This document shows positions 50,226-58,514 of a DNA stretch of 64,000 nt, piece by piece; positions within the stretch are counted from its first letter, which is position 1, and the number at the start of each line of letters is the position of its first letter. The notes under the pieces are model-generated. The model saw nothing but the letters and a program-made list of their open reading frames with translations. It searched no databases and was not told the origin of the DNA. Made by a program: the position numbers and the translations under genes. This DNA is from Georgenia yuyongxinii (GTDB lineage Bacteria; Actinomycetota; Actinomycetes; Actinomycetales; Actinomycetaceae): the NCBI RefSeq assembly GCF_006352065.1, contig NZ_CP040915.1, forward strand, positions 496,001-560,000, in the 5' to 3' direction.

Positions 50226-51340
50226 TCGGTGGCTGCGGCCTGGAGCCGCTCGAGCGGGACCGAGCCGGCCAGCACCCGGCCGTCATCGGTGACCAGGACG
50301 TTGACCAGCGCGGTAGAGAGCAGGCGCCCACCCTCGACGGCGGTGGTGAGCTGGTCGAGCAGCGGCTCGTCCGTGGGGCTCGGGGCGCCCGCGGGGATGA
50401 CGACGACGGCGTCCCAGCCGGAGCCGAGAACAGTGGGCTCGGGGCCGGTGGCGTCGGGGCCCGCCGGGGGACTAGTGCCGTGGTCCGGGGCCGCGTCGGT
50501 CGAACCGGAGCCGTCGGACGGTGCCCAGGCTGCGCCGTCGTGCGCGAGGTCCTTCTCGGTGACCGTGGCACCGGACGGCGGGGTGAACTCGAACCTGCTG
50601 GGGTCGGGCGCGCCAAGGTCCAGTGAGGTGTAGGCCACCTCGAACGCCGGGTCGGACTGGCCGCGGGCGCGCACGGTGACGCCGAGCGGCATGCCGGTCT
50701 CGGCGTCGACGGAGATGGCGACGGAGTCCACCAGGGTCGCGTCGGTGCGCGGGGTCAGCACGAGCTCGTAGGCGGGCCGGCCGGCCACGGTGGCGTCGTC
50801 GCCGACCGTCACCTCGGTGCTCGGGTCGACGGCGGCGAGCAAGTGGTCCGCCACCTCCTCGGGCGTGGGCATGGCGCCCGCTGGCGCGTCCGGCTTCGCA
50901 CCGTCGTGCTCGGGCACGGTCACGTGCGTCGCAGCGTTCTCCTTGGAGTCGTAGAGCCAGACGTCGGTGCCGTTGCGGATGACGTCCTGCTCGGCGAAGT
51001 CGCTCATGACCTGCAGGCGCGCCTGGTCGGGGCCGCCGACGTAGAGGCGGCCCGAGCGGGAGCCGGAGAGCAGGGCGAGCAGGTCGCCGACCTGGGCGGC
51101 CTCGTCCCCGCCGGCACCCGCGGTCACGCCGTCGGGCAGTTGGGGCAGGCCGAGGTCGGCGGTCTGCTCGAAGGACCCCGAGAAGGCCTCGACCGAGTGC
51201 TCGCCGACCATGGTGAGGAGCTCGTCGGCGGACTTGTCGGGCAGGTCGGTCGCTGCGCCCGCCTGCGAGATGAGCGCGGCGGACACGACCACGACCGGCA
51301 CCGCGGCCGCGGGCACCCAGCGGGACCACGATCGGGCCAT
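50222..51340 (-). CDS. LolA-like lipoprotein-carrier-type exported protein
   Basis: The 372-residue protein has an N-terminal signal segment (WVPAAAVPVVVVSAALISQA, then GA) and a LolA/LolB-like half-barrel: SGSFEQTADLGLPQ, RLYVGGPDQARLQVM, DVWLYDSKENAATHV, VAGRPAYELVLTPRTDATLV and FEVAYTSLDLGAPDPSRFEF. Actinobacterial members are extracytoplasmic and of unknown ligand. A Ser/Pro/Gly linker precedes a C-terminal part. GGAGGTGA before the ATG is a near-perfect Shine-Dalgarno. It heads a three-gene operon with an ABC-2 exporter, hinting at transport or envelope sensing. Confidence 0.8.
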   Translation of the reverse strand: MARSWSRWVPAAAVPVVVVSAALISQAGAATDLPDKSADELLTMVGEHSVEAFSGSFEQTADLGLPQLPDGVTAGAGGDEAAQVGDLLALLSGSRSGRLYVGGPDQARLQVMSDFAEQDVIRNGTDVWLYDSKENAATHVTVPEHDGAKPDAPAGAMPTPEEVADHLLAAVDPSTEVTVGDDATVAGRPAYELVLTPRTDATLVDSVAISVDAETGMPLGVTVRARGQSDPAFEVAYTSLDLGAPDPSRFEFTPPSGATVTEKDLAHDGAAWAPSDGSGSTDAAPDHGTSPPAGPDATGPEPTVLGSGWDAVVVIPAGAPSPTDEPLLDQLTTAVEGGRLLSTALVNVLVTDDGRVLAGSVPLERLQAAATE

Positions 51341-51436
51341 CGGTTCACCTCCGGAAGTCACCACAGACGCTACGTGGTGCGGGCGGTAGCCGCCAGGGTG
51401 CTGAGCGAGGTCGGTGCGTCTACCCGTCGCCTCGTC

Positions 51437-51507
51437 GACCGACTGTCGCCGGGCGGACCGACTGCCGCCGGGCCGACCGAGGGTGGCGGGCCACCCTCGG
51501 TCGGCCC
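51437..51507. repeat. 19-bp direct repeats running into a perfect 17-bp hairpin
   Basis: GACCGACTGTCGCCGGGC (51437-51454) recurs with one change at 51456-51473 and partly at 51475. The arms GGGCCGACCGAGGGTGG (51470-51486) and its exact complement (51491-51507) then form a hairpin with loop CGGG. It lies in the 456-bp divergent gap before flbD. Apart from the flbD promoter I see no gene or other signal there. Confidence 0.8.
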
Positions 51508-51694
51508 CACGACCCTCGGTGGGCGCGGAGACCCGCACCAGAGCGGTGCAGGCAGCCGAAGATGGGGCCATCGGGGCCGATGTGGCGGGTGTGACCAGGC
51601 GCGGAACGGGCCGGCTACCAGATCCGCCCCACCCCCGCACGCCTCCACGCCGCAGACACGCAAGCCGAATCCGTGCAAACGCAACGGTAATTCC

Positions 51695-51721
51695 TCATCA
51701 CCTGCCGGTCCCGGCCGATGG
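51695..51721 (+). promoter_or_regulatory. Sigma-28-like promoter of the flbD-motA operon
   Basis: TCAT (51695-51698), 15 bp, GCCGATGG (51714-51721): the same core hexamers and spacing as the flgB promoter, with unrelated spacer sequence. The flbD start is 75 bp downstream. Confidence 0.72.
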
Positions 51722-51796
51722 GGAAGTGTGCAGGCCTCATGGACGGGGCGTGCACAGGGCTCATGGATGGGCCCTAAGACACAGGATGGAACGACC

Positions 51797-52084
51797 GTGA
51801 TCATCGTGCGACGCCTCACCGGGCAGCCTTTTGCGATCAACCCGGACTTGATCGAGCGCATCGAGTGCACCCCGGACACGATCCTCGTGCTGCTCGACGG
51901 CACCCGCTACATCGTCAACGAGTCCCTGGACGAGGTGGTCTCGCTCATCCAGGACCACCGCGCCGCCATCGTGGCGCGCTCCCTCACCGTCACCACCACG
52001 ACCGACACCGCCCCCACCGATCCCGGCATCGGCGGCGACAACGTCATCGTGCCCCTCCACACGCGGCCGAGGGGAGAGCAGTAG
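51797..52084 (+). CDS. flbD: FlbD-family flagellar protein
   Basis: A 95-residue member of the small FlbD/SwrD family: VIIVRRLTGQPFAINPDLIE, then CTPDTILVLLDGTRYIVNES and LDEVVSLI. In Bacillus the homologue SwrD raises motor torque for swarming, and the family sits beside motA-motB as here. The usual length is about 70; the extra C-terminal 30 residues are Thr/Asp-rich. AGGATGGA precedes the GTG. The stop directly touches the motA start. Confidence 0.9.
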   Translation: MIIVRRLTGQPFAINPDLIERIECTPDTILVLLDGTRYIVNESLDEVVSLIQDHRAAIVARSLTVTTTTDTAPTDPGIGGDNVIVPLHTRPRGEQ

Positions 52085-52855
52085 ATGGACCTCGCGACCA
52101 TCGTCGGCCTCGTCGTCGCCTTCGCGGCGGTCTGGGGCGCGATGACGATCGAGGGCACGCACGTCAGCTCGATCCTGCTGCCCGGCCCCATCGTCATCGT
52201 CTTCCTCGGCACCATCGGCGCCGGCCTGGCCGGCGGCATGCTCAAGGACGCCATCCACGCCGTCAAGCAGCTGCCCCGTGCCTTCGTCAGCAAGGCCCCG
52301 CGCCAGGGCGCCACCATCCCCACCGTCGTGCGCCTGTCCGACCGCGCCCGCCGCGAGGGCCTGCTCGCCCTCGAGGACGACGCCCGCGAGATCGAGGACG
52401 ACTTCCTCCGCGACGGCCTCACCGCCGCGATCGACGGCGCCGACCCCGAGGACCTCCGCGCGCTGCTGGAGGACCGGATCGACACCAAGCGCCGCCAGGA
52501 CAAGGTCGCGTCCGGGTTCTTCAACTCCCTGGGCGGCTACGCCCCGACCATCGGCATCATCGGCACGGTCGTCTCCCTGGTGCACGTCCTGGAAAACCTC
52601 ACCGACCCCGACTCGCTCGGCCCGCTCATCGCGGCGGCGTTCGTCGCCACCTTGTGGGGCATCCTGTCCGCCAACATGATCTGGCTGCCGCTGGCCAGCC
52701 GCCTCAAGCGGCTCTCCGACCTCGAGTGCGCCCAGATGGAGGTCACCCTGGAGGGCCTGCTCGCCCTGCAGTCCGGTGCGAACCCGCGGATGGTCAACGA
52801 GCGCCTGCGCAGCCTGGTGCCGGCGAGCGAGATCGTCGAGGACGAGGCCGCATGA
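52085..52855 (+). CDS. motA: Flagellar motor stator protein MotA
   Basis: A 256-residue four-helix stator subunit forming the proton channel with MotB. TM1 and TM2 are near the N-terminus (VGLVVAFAAVWGAMTIEG; ILLPGPIVIVFLGTIGAGLA), a cytosolic loop follows with conserved charged LLALEDDAREIEDDFLRDGL that meets FliG, then TM3 and TM4 (YAPTIGIIGTVVSLVHVL; PLIAAAFVATLWGILSANMI). Overlaps motB by four bases. Confidence 0.96.
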   Translation: MDLATIVGLVVAFAAVWGAMTIEGTHVSSILLPGPIVIVFLGTIGAGLAGGMLKDAIHAVKQLPRAFVSKAPRQGATIPTVVRLSDRARREGLLALEDDAREIEDDFLRDGLTAAIDGADPEDLRALLEDRIDTKRRQDKVASGFFNSLGGYAPTIGIIGTVVSLVHVLENLTDPDSLGPLIAAAFVATLWGILSANMIWLPLASRLKRLSDLECAQMEVTLEGLLALQSGANPRMVNERLRSLVPASEIVEDEAA

Positions 52856-53703
52856 CGCCCCCGCGGCGCCGTCGCCGCGGCGGCGGCGATCACGAGGAAG
52901 AGGAGAACACCGAGCGCTGGACCGTGAGCTACATGGACATGGTCACCGTCATGATGTGCCTGTTCATCGTGCTGTTCGCGATCAGCCAGGTGGACCAGCA
53001 GAAGTTCTACGCCCTGCGCGACTCCCTCGCCGCCACCTTCGGTCAGCCCCCCGGCGCCACCGTCCAGGTCCTCGACGGCGGACAGGGCGTCCTCTCTGCC
53101 GACGCGGTGGTCCCGGACCCGCCGGACGTCACCAACTACTCCGGCGGCCCCATCCAGGGCGCCGAGGACGCGGGCAACATCCAGAAGGCTCGCGAGGAGG
53201 TGGCCGACCTCAAGGAGCTCCAGCGCCTCATCCAGGAGGCACTCGAGCAGCGCCAGGTCGCCTCCGACGTCTCCTTCGCGATCACCGAGCGGGGCCTGAT
53301 CATCGGGCTGGTCAGCGCGGACGTGTTCTTCTCCGCTGAGAGCGCCGTCATGACGGACCAGGCGCTGCAGGTCATCGACGCCCTCTCACCCGTGCTGGCC
53401 CCGCGGCCCTACGAGCTGTCCGTCGAGGGGCACGCGAACAACCTGCCCACCCTGCGCTACCCGACCAACTGGGAGCTCTCCGCCGACCGGGCCAGCCAGG
53501 TGCTGCGCCGCATGGTGGAGCACGGCGGCGTCGCGCCCGAGCGGATGCGCTCCGTCGGACTTGGCGACGCGCACCCGCTCGCCGCCGAGGGCCTGGATCC
53601 CCTCGAGGTCAACCGCCGTGTGGACATCGTCGTCCTCTCCGACGCCCCCGAGGCCGTCCGCGTGCTCATGCCGCAGGTGGTCGCCGAGATGGAAGGAGCC
53701 TGA
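52852..53703 (+). CDS. motB: Flagellar motor stator protein MotB
   Basis: A 283-residue stator subunit. The N-terminus is basic; the single transmembrane helix carries the proton-binding aspartate (Asp29 in SYMDMVTVMMCLFIVLFAIS). The C-terminal OmpA-like peptidoglycan-binding domain reads YELSVEGHANNLPT, NWELSADRASQVLRRMVEHG and NRRVDIVVLS. A plug region lies between. The preceding acidic HEEEENTERW is common in MotB. Confidence 0.96.
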   Translation: MTPPRRRRRGGGDHEEEENTERWTVSYMDMVTVMMCLFIVLFAISQVDQQKFYALRDSLAATFGQPPGATVQVLDGGQGVLSADAVVPDPPDVTNYSGGPIQGAEDAGNIQKAREEVADLKELQRLIQEALEQRQVASDVSFAITERGLIIGLVSADVFFSAESAVMTDQALQVIDALSPVLAPRPYELSVEGHANNLPTLRYPTNWELSADRASQVLRRMVEHGGVAPERMRSVGLGDAHPLAAEGLDPLEVNRRVDIVVLSDAPEAVRVLMPQVVAEMEGA

Positions 53704-53736
53704 CGTGGACCAGAGCACCGACGTGGAGATCCGCTG

Positions 53737-54246
53737 ATGGTCGAGCAACGCACCGTCGGCCGCCCCGTGAACGTGCGTGGCACCCCACCCCAGGAACCCG
53801 AGACGAGGACATCCGTGACGCAGCAGGATCAGGCCACCAGGCCGCGACGTGGCAAGGGCGTGCTGGTGAGCCTCGCCGTCGTCATCGTCGTGCTCGTGGC
53901 CGCCGCCGCGTTCCTCCTGCGCCCGTGGGAGAGCGAGGCCGCCGCCGCGCCGGAGCAGGTCGAGCTGGGTCTCGTGGTGCCGGTGGAGCCCATCAGCATC
54001 AACCTCGCCGACGGCCACTACCTGCGCCTCGGCTTCTCCATCCAGCTGACCAAGGACGCGACGACGGAGCTTCAGGTGGCCCGCGCCCTCGACCTGGCCA
54101 TCGGGGTCTTCTCGGGCAAGCCCCTCGCCGAGATCAACGACCCCGCCCTCCGCGAAGAGCTCAAGACCGAGCTGGTGCGCCAGCTGAGCGAGACGTTCGA
54201 CGGGGAGGTGGTGGACGTCTACCTCACTGACTACGTCACCCAGTGA
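53737..54246 (+). CDS. fliL: Flagellar basal body-associated protein FliL
   Basis: A 169-residue single-pass membrane protein that supports stators. The TM helix is at about 41-60 (GVLVSLAVVIVVLVAAAAFL); the periplasmic-side domain has VEPISINLADGHYLRLGFSI and ends REELKTELVRQLSETFDGEV then DVYLTDYVTQ, the FliL signature (FTDFVVQ-type ending). The first 35 residues are poorly conserved, so GTG 53815 is an alternative start. Confidence 0.9.
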   Translation: MVEQRTVGRPVNVRGTPPQEPETRTSVTQQDQATRPRRGKGVLVSLAVVIVVLVAAAAFLLRPWESEAAAAPEQVELGLVVPVEPISINLADGHYLRLGFSIQLTKDATTELQVARALDLAIGVFSGKPLAEINDPALREELKTELVRQLSETFDGEVVDVYLTDYVTQ

Positions 54247-54273
54247 GGCCCCCACTTCATCGGACGCTTTTCC

Positions 54274-54300
54274 TCACAAAGGCCGCCGCCTGACCGATGT
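54274..54300 (+). promoter_or_regulatory. Weak sigma-28-like promoter before fliM
   Basis: TCAC (54274-54277), 15 bp, ACCGATGT (54293-54300). It matches the spacing and CCGAT core but overlaps the annotated fliM start; if used, the mRNA would begin near the in-frame GTG at 54308. It is the least certain of the six candidates. Confidence 0.35.
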
Positions 54301-55222
54301 GTCTGGCGTGACGGTCCACTCCAGCGTGCCCGGCGCCACCCGGTCGCCGGTGGCCTACGACTTCCGTCGACCCATGACGCTGCCGCGCGAGCACGCCCGC
54401 ATGCTCGAGATGGCCTTCGGGACCTTCTCCCGGCACTGGGCCAACCAGCTCGTCGCGCGCCTGCGCGTCTCGGTGACCGCCACCGTCACCGAGGTCAAGA
54501 TGTGCTCCTACGACGAGTACGTCGCCTCACTGCCCACCACGACCGCCGTCGTGCTGTGCACCGTGGACCCCGGCCGGCGCACCGGTCTCGTGCAGTTCCC
54601 CCTCGACGCCGCGCTGGTGTGGATCGACCACATGCTCGGCGGCCCCGGCACCCCCGGCGCCGTGCCCGAGCGCGAGCTCACCGAGATCGAGCAGCTACTC
54701 ATGGCCGAGCTGCTGCGCCGCGTGCTGGGCGACCTGAACTACTCCTTCGCCGGCATCACCGCCCTGGACGCCGTGTTCCGGCAGATCCAGTACACGCCGC
54801 AGTTCGTCCAGGCCGCCGAGGCCTCCACACCGGTCATCGCCGCACACCTGGTGCTGCGCGTGGAGAACCAGGACGTGCCGGTCTCCGTCATGCTGCCCGC
54901 CGAGGGCCTCATCGCCGCCATGCGCGACGGTGACCACGTGGACCTGCGCACCGCCGAGGAGGTCGCCGAGGAGAAGGCCCAGCGCAGGCGCCTCGAGGAG
55001 GCGGTCCAACAGGTCCCGGTCGACGTCGCCGTCCGGTTCGGCCCCATCACCGTCCACCCCCGCCAGGTCGTCGCCCTCCGCCCGGGGGACGTGCTCCCGC
55101 TCCACCACCCCGCCACCCGCCCGCTCGACGTCGTCGTGGGTGACCGGGTCCTCGCCCAGGCCGCCCCCGGCGCCCAGGGCTCCCGGCTCGCCGGCATGGT
55201 CGTCCACGTCAAGGAGAACTGA
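54299..55222 (+). CDS. fliM: Flagellar motor switch protein FliM
   Basis: A 307-residue C-ring protein between FliG and FliN. YDFRRPMTLPREHARMLEMA opens the middle domain; LVWIDHMLGGPGTPG and ELTEIEQLLMAELLRRVLGD are further FliM signatures, and the C-terminal SpoA domain reads VDVAVRFGPITVHPRQVVAL. The usual N-terminal CheY-P-binding peptide (LSQxEIDALL) is absent; only about 18 residues precede YDFRRP. No good ribosome-binding site precedes the GTG; GTG 54308 is an alternative. Confidence 0.94.
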   Translation: MSGVTVHSSVPGATRSPVAYDFRRPMTLPREHARMLEMAFGTFSRHWANQLVARLRVSVTATVTEVKMCSYDEYVASLPTTTAVVLCTVDPGRRTGLVQFPLDAALVWIDHMLGGPGTPGAVPERELTEIEQLLMAELLRRVLGDLNYSFAGITALDAVFRQIQYTPQFVQAAEASTPVIAAHLVLRVENQDVPVSVMLPAEGLIAAMRDGDHVDLRTAEEVAEEKAQRRRLEEAVQQVPVDVAVRFGPITVHPRQVVALRPGDVLPLHHPATRPLDVVVGDRVLAQAAPGAQGSRLAGMVVHVKEN

Positions 55223-55917
55223 TGAACACCACCGCCACCATGAGCGACCAGCAGGCCGTGACGGAGCTGGCCCGGCTGCTGCCCTCGCCGGTGCCGCTGG
55301 CCCCCCGCCGCGCCGGCGAGTTCGAGCGCCCCGCCCCGGACGCCACCGCCGTCGTCGCCACCTTCGTGGGCCAGCGCAGCGCCGAGCTCATGGTCGTGGC
55401 CCAGCAGTCCGTCACCGACGCCATGGCCGGCGCCGGCACCCTCTCCCTCGCCGAGGCCCTGCGCCCGGCGCTGGAGGCCGCCTCCCGGGCGCTGGGCCCG
55501 GGCGTGCTCGGCACCGCGGAGACCCGCCCGGCCGGTGAGGTCTTCACCGGCCCCGGCACGGTCGTCTACGCCCTCGACGCCGCCACCAGCACCGAGGCAT
55601 GGTTCGGGTTCCGCGAGAAGGGCGGCGTCCCCGCCGCCGGCACCGGCGCCCCCGCCGCGCCGCTGCCCTCGGGCGCCATGCGGGTGCTCTACGACGTCGA
55701 GATGACCCTGACCACCGAGATCGGCCGCACCCGCCTGCCCGTGCGCGACGTCCTCGAGCTCACCCCCGGCGCCGTCCTCGAGCTCGACCGCTCCGCCGGC
55801 AGCCCCGCCGACGTCATGGTCAACGGCCGCCTGGTCGCCCGCGGCGAGGTGGTCGTGGTCGACGACGAGTACGCCGTGCGCATCACCGAGATCGTCTCCA
55901 CCGAGAACCTCGGGTAG
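55222..55917 (+). CDS. fliN: Flagellar motor switch protein FliN (extended, FliY-like)
   Basis: A 231-residue switch protein. The C-terminal 80 residues are the FliN/SpoA domain (YDVEMTLTTEIGRTRLPVRD, then VLELDRSAGSPADVMVNGRL and GEVVVVDDEYAVRITEIV). The N-terminal 140 residues are not found in short FliN proteins; ATAVVATFVGQRSAELMVVA followed by LAEALRPALEAASRALGPG recalls the CheC-like part of FliY. It overlaps fliM by one base and fliO by one base. Confidence 0.92.
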   Translation: MNTTATMSDQQAVTELARLLPSPVPLAPRRAGEFERPAPDATAVVATFVGQRSAELMVVAQQSVTDAMAGAGTLSLAEALRPALEAASRALGPGVLGTAETRPAGEVFTGPGTVVYALDAATSTEAWFGFREKGGVPAAGTGAPAAPLPSGAMRVLYDVEMTLTTEIGRTRLPVRDVLELTPGAVLELDRSAGSPADVMVNGRLVARGEVVVVDDEYAVRITEIVSTENLG

Positions 55918-56585
55918 TGCTCGACAGCGTGCTGCTGGGCCTGCGGGTCGCCCTCTCCCTCGCCCTTGTCCTCGTCATCCTGTGGTTCATCGCGCGCAAG
56001 GTGAACCAGGGCGGCGCAGCCACCCGGCGGGTGCCCATCACCGTGCTCGGCCGGCAGAGCCTGGGCCGGCGCTCCGGCCTTGCCGTGGTCGAGGTGGCCG
56101 GCCGCACCCTGGTGGTGGGCGTCAGCGAGACCGGCGTGCAGCTGCTGACCGAGCTCGACGGCGACGCCGCGGCGGGTGGCGTCTCGGCCGCCGACCTGGG
56201 TGGCTCACGTGCATCGAGGACGGCGGACCTCGCCGCGTCCCTCGGTGGCGCCCCCGTAGCCGGTGGGCAGGTGATCGCCGGACGCTTCAGCCCCGCTGCC
56301 GATGACCGTGCAGCGCGCGGTGCTGGCGTCTACTCCACCGCCGACGCCGCTGATGACGGCGACGTCCAGGCCGAGCGGCCCGCGTTCCGTCCGGTCGGCG
56401 CCGAGCGTCGGCGCCGCTCCTTCGAGCAGGTCCTCGCCACCGAGACCGACATCGTGCCCCGGCACCGCGCCCGCCGTCGCGCCCCGGCGCCCCAGCTCAC
56501 CACCGGACCCCTGTCCGGCTCCGTCCTCGACAAGACCACCTGGACGCGCACCTGGGCGGCCATCCAGGAGCGGTCCGCCCGATGA
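55917..56585 (+). CDS. fliO: Flagellar biosynthetic protein FliO
   Basis: A 222-residue protein with one N-terminal TM helix (LLGLRVALSLALVLVILWFI) and the cytosolic FliO core RVPITVLGRQSLGRRSGLAV, VEVAGRTLVVGVSETGVQLL. FliO helps assemble the FliP ring of the export gate. The remaining 120 residues are Ala/Arg-rich and not conserved. Position between fliN and fliP is standard. Confidence 0.88.
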   Translation: MLDSVLLGLRVALSLALVLVILWFIARKVNQGGAATRRVPITVLGRQSLGRRSGLAVVEVAGRTLVVGVSETGVQLLTELDGDAAAGGVSAADLGGSRASRTADLAASLGGAPVAGGQVIAGRFSPAADDRAARGAGVYSTADAADDGDVQAERPAFRPVGAERRRRSFEQVLATETDIVPRHRARRRAPAPQLTTGPLSGSVLDKTTWTRTWAAIQERSAR

Positions 56586-57496
56586 GCACGCTCGTCGACG
56601 GCGGGTCCTTGCGCCGAGCGCGCCCGTTTGCGGCCGCGGCGGGTGGTCCACCACCCGCGCCTGCCGCGAACAGCAGCGCTCGGCGTGACCGGGCGCGCTC
56701 GCCAAGGACCCGCGGGCTGCTCCTGACGGTGCTGGCACTGGCGGTCGCCGTCGTCCTGGTCGTCCTCGCCGCCACCGGCGCACTCGCGGCGCCCACCGAC
56801 CCCACCCCGCCGACCGACCCCACCGCCCCGCGGGACCCGGCGCTGGACATCACGGTCGACGGTGAGCCGGTCGCGCCGTCGACCTCCGTGGTGGTGCTGC
56901 TCGGCATCACGCTGCTCTCGGTGGCGCCGTCCCTGCTGCTGATGATGACGAGCTTCACGAAGATCTTCGTCGTCCTCGCGCTGACCCGGAACGCCCTCGG
57001 CCTGCAGGGCGTGCCGCCGAACCAGGTGCTAGCCGGGCTGGCCCTGTTCCTGTCGATCTTCATCATGTTCCCGATCCTGGGCGACATCAACGCGATCGCC
57101 GTCCAGCCCTACCTCGCCGGCGACCTGACGTTCACCGCCGCGCTGGACACCGCCGCGGACCCGCTGCGCACCTTCATGCTCGGGCAGACCCGCGAGGAGG
57201 ACATCGCGCTGCTCACCCGCGCCGCGGAGATGCCCAACCCGGCCAGCCCCGAGACCACGCCGATGCAGACCCTCATCCCGGCGTTCATGCTGTCGGAGCT
57301 GCGCGCCGGGTTCGTCATCGGTTTCGTCATCTTCGTGCCGTTCCTGGTCATCGACCTGGTCACCTCCGCGGTCCTGATGAGCATGGGCATGATGATGCTG
57401 CCGCCGGTGATGATCTCCCTGCCCTTCAAGATCCTGCTGTTCGTGCTGGTCGACGGCTGGGGACTCATCGTCACGACGCTGGTGGGCAGCTACTGA
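56582..57496 (+). CDS. fliP: Flagellar export gate protein FliP
   Basis: A 304-residue core subunit of the export gate. After an Ala-rich basic leader, a signal-peptide-like helix (LLLTVLALAVAVVLVVLAAT, ending GALA-AP) precedes the mature part, in agreement with cleaved FliP proteins. Family motifs are LMMTSFTKIFVVLALTRNAL, GVPPNQVLAGLALFLSIFIM, ELRAGFVIGFVIFVPFLVID and GMMMLPPVMISLPFKILLFV. The leader before the signal helix is unusually long. Confidence 0.96.
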   Translation: MSTLVDGGSLRRARPFAAAAGGPPPAPAANSSARRDRARSPRTRGLLLTVLALAVAVVLVVLAATGALAAPTDPTPPTDPTAPRDPALDITVDGEPVAPSTSVVVLLGITLLSVAPSLLLMMTSFTKIFVVLALTRNALGLQGVPPNQVLAGLALFLSIFIMFPILGDINAIAVQPYLAGDLTFTAALDTAADPLRTFMLGQTREEDIALLTRAAEMPNPASPETTPMQTLIPAFMLSELRAGFVIGFVIFVPFLVIDLVTSAVLMSMGMMMLPPVMISLPFKILLFVLVDGWGLIVTTLVGSY

Positions 57497-57768
57497 TGGA
57501 CACCAACGCCGTCCTGGACATCGCCGCCGTCGGCCTCGAGCTGGCCGCCAAGCTCGCCGCGCCCGCGCTCCTCACCGCCCTGGTGGTCGGGTTCACCGTC
57601 TCCCTGCTGCAGTCGGTCACCCAGATCCAGGAGATCACCCTCAGCTTCGTGCCGAAGGCGATCGCGGTCGCCCTCGCGCTCATGCTGGCCGGGAACTGGA
57701 TGATCTCCGAGCTGGTCATGACCACCCACGAGCTGTTCGACCGCATCCCCGAGCTGCTGGACTCCTGA
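57496..57768 (+). CDS. fliQ: Flagellar export gate protein FliQ
   Basis: A 90-residue, two-helix membrane protein that surrounds the FliP5FliR1 gate. LAAPALLTALVVGFTVSLLQ and SVTQIQEITLSFVPK are the family signatures. Its start overlaps the fliP stop, and its stop overlaps fliR. Confidence 0.96.
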   Translation: MDTNAVLDIAAVGLELAAKLAAPALLTALVVGFTVSLLQSVTQIQEITLSFVPKAIAVALALMLAGNWMISELVMTTHELFDRIPELLDS

Positions 57769-58514
57769 TGGACCTGGTGCGCGAGCTCGAGCCGCTGCTC
57801 CTGGCCGCGGTGCGGGTGACGGTCTTCCTCGTCCTCGCCCCGCCGTTCAACCACGGCGCGGTGCCCGGCCCCGTCAAGGCGATGCTCGGCGTCGGCCTGG
57901 CGTTCGCGCTCGCTCCGCCGCTGGCCGCGCCGAACCTGTCCACCGCGGGCTTCGTCGGCCAGCTCGTCAGCGAGGCCGTCATCGGCGGCGGGCTGGCGGT
58001 CCTCGTCGCCACCGTGTTCGCGGCCGTGCAGTCCGCCGGCCGGCTCATCGACATGCACGGCGGCTTCGAGATGGGCATGGCGTTCGACCCCATGACCATG
58101 GTCTCCGGCGCGCCCTTCACCCAGCTCTACGCGCTGACCGCGACCGTGCTGCTCTTCGTCTCCGACGGCTACCAGCTGGTCATCGGCGGCCTGGCCCGCA
58201 CCTTCGACGCCGTCCCGCTGGGCGCCACCCTCGACATGCCGGCCCTGGCCGAGACCCTCGCCAGCGCCGTCGGGCAGATGATGCTCGCCGCCCTGCAGGT
58301 GGCCGGGCCGCTGATCGCCGTGCTGTTCCTCGCCGACGTCGGCCTCGGCCTGCTCACCCGCGTGGCGCCCGCGCTGAACGCGTTCGCGCTCGGCTTCCCG
58401 TTGAAGATCCTCATCACCCTCTCCCTCGGCGTCTTCGCGCTCATCGCCCTGCCCCGCGTTGTCAGTGGTCTCGCGGAGGATGCCCTCACCGGGATCGGGA
58501 GGGTGACCGGATGA
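57768..58514 (+). CDS. fliR: Flagellar export gate protein FliR
   Basis: A 248-residue membrane protein with about six TM segments. RVTVFLVLAPPFNHGAVPGP, VKAMLGVGLAFALAPPL and MHGGFEMGMAFDPMTMVSGA (a close relative of the GxxMGxxMAxxxDP motif) mark it as FliR. Overlaps flhB by four bases, consistent with the FliR-FlhB fusion seen in some bacteria. Confidence 0.96.
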   Translation: MDLVRELEPLLLAAVRVTVFLVLAPPFNHGAVPGPVKAMLGVGLAFALAPPLAAPNLSTAGFVGQLVSEAVIGGGLAVLVATVFAAVQSAGRLIDMHGGFEMGMAFDPMTMVSGAPFTQLYALTATVLLFVSDGYQLVIGGLARTFDAVPLGATLDMPALAETLASAVGQMMLAALQVAGPLIAVLFLADVGLGLLTRVAPALNAFALGFPLKILITLSLGVFALIALPRVVSGLAEDALTGIGRVTG

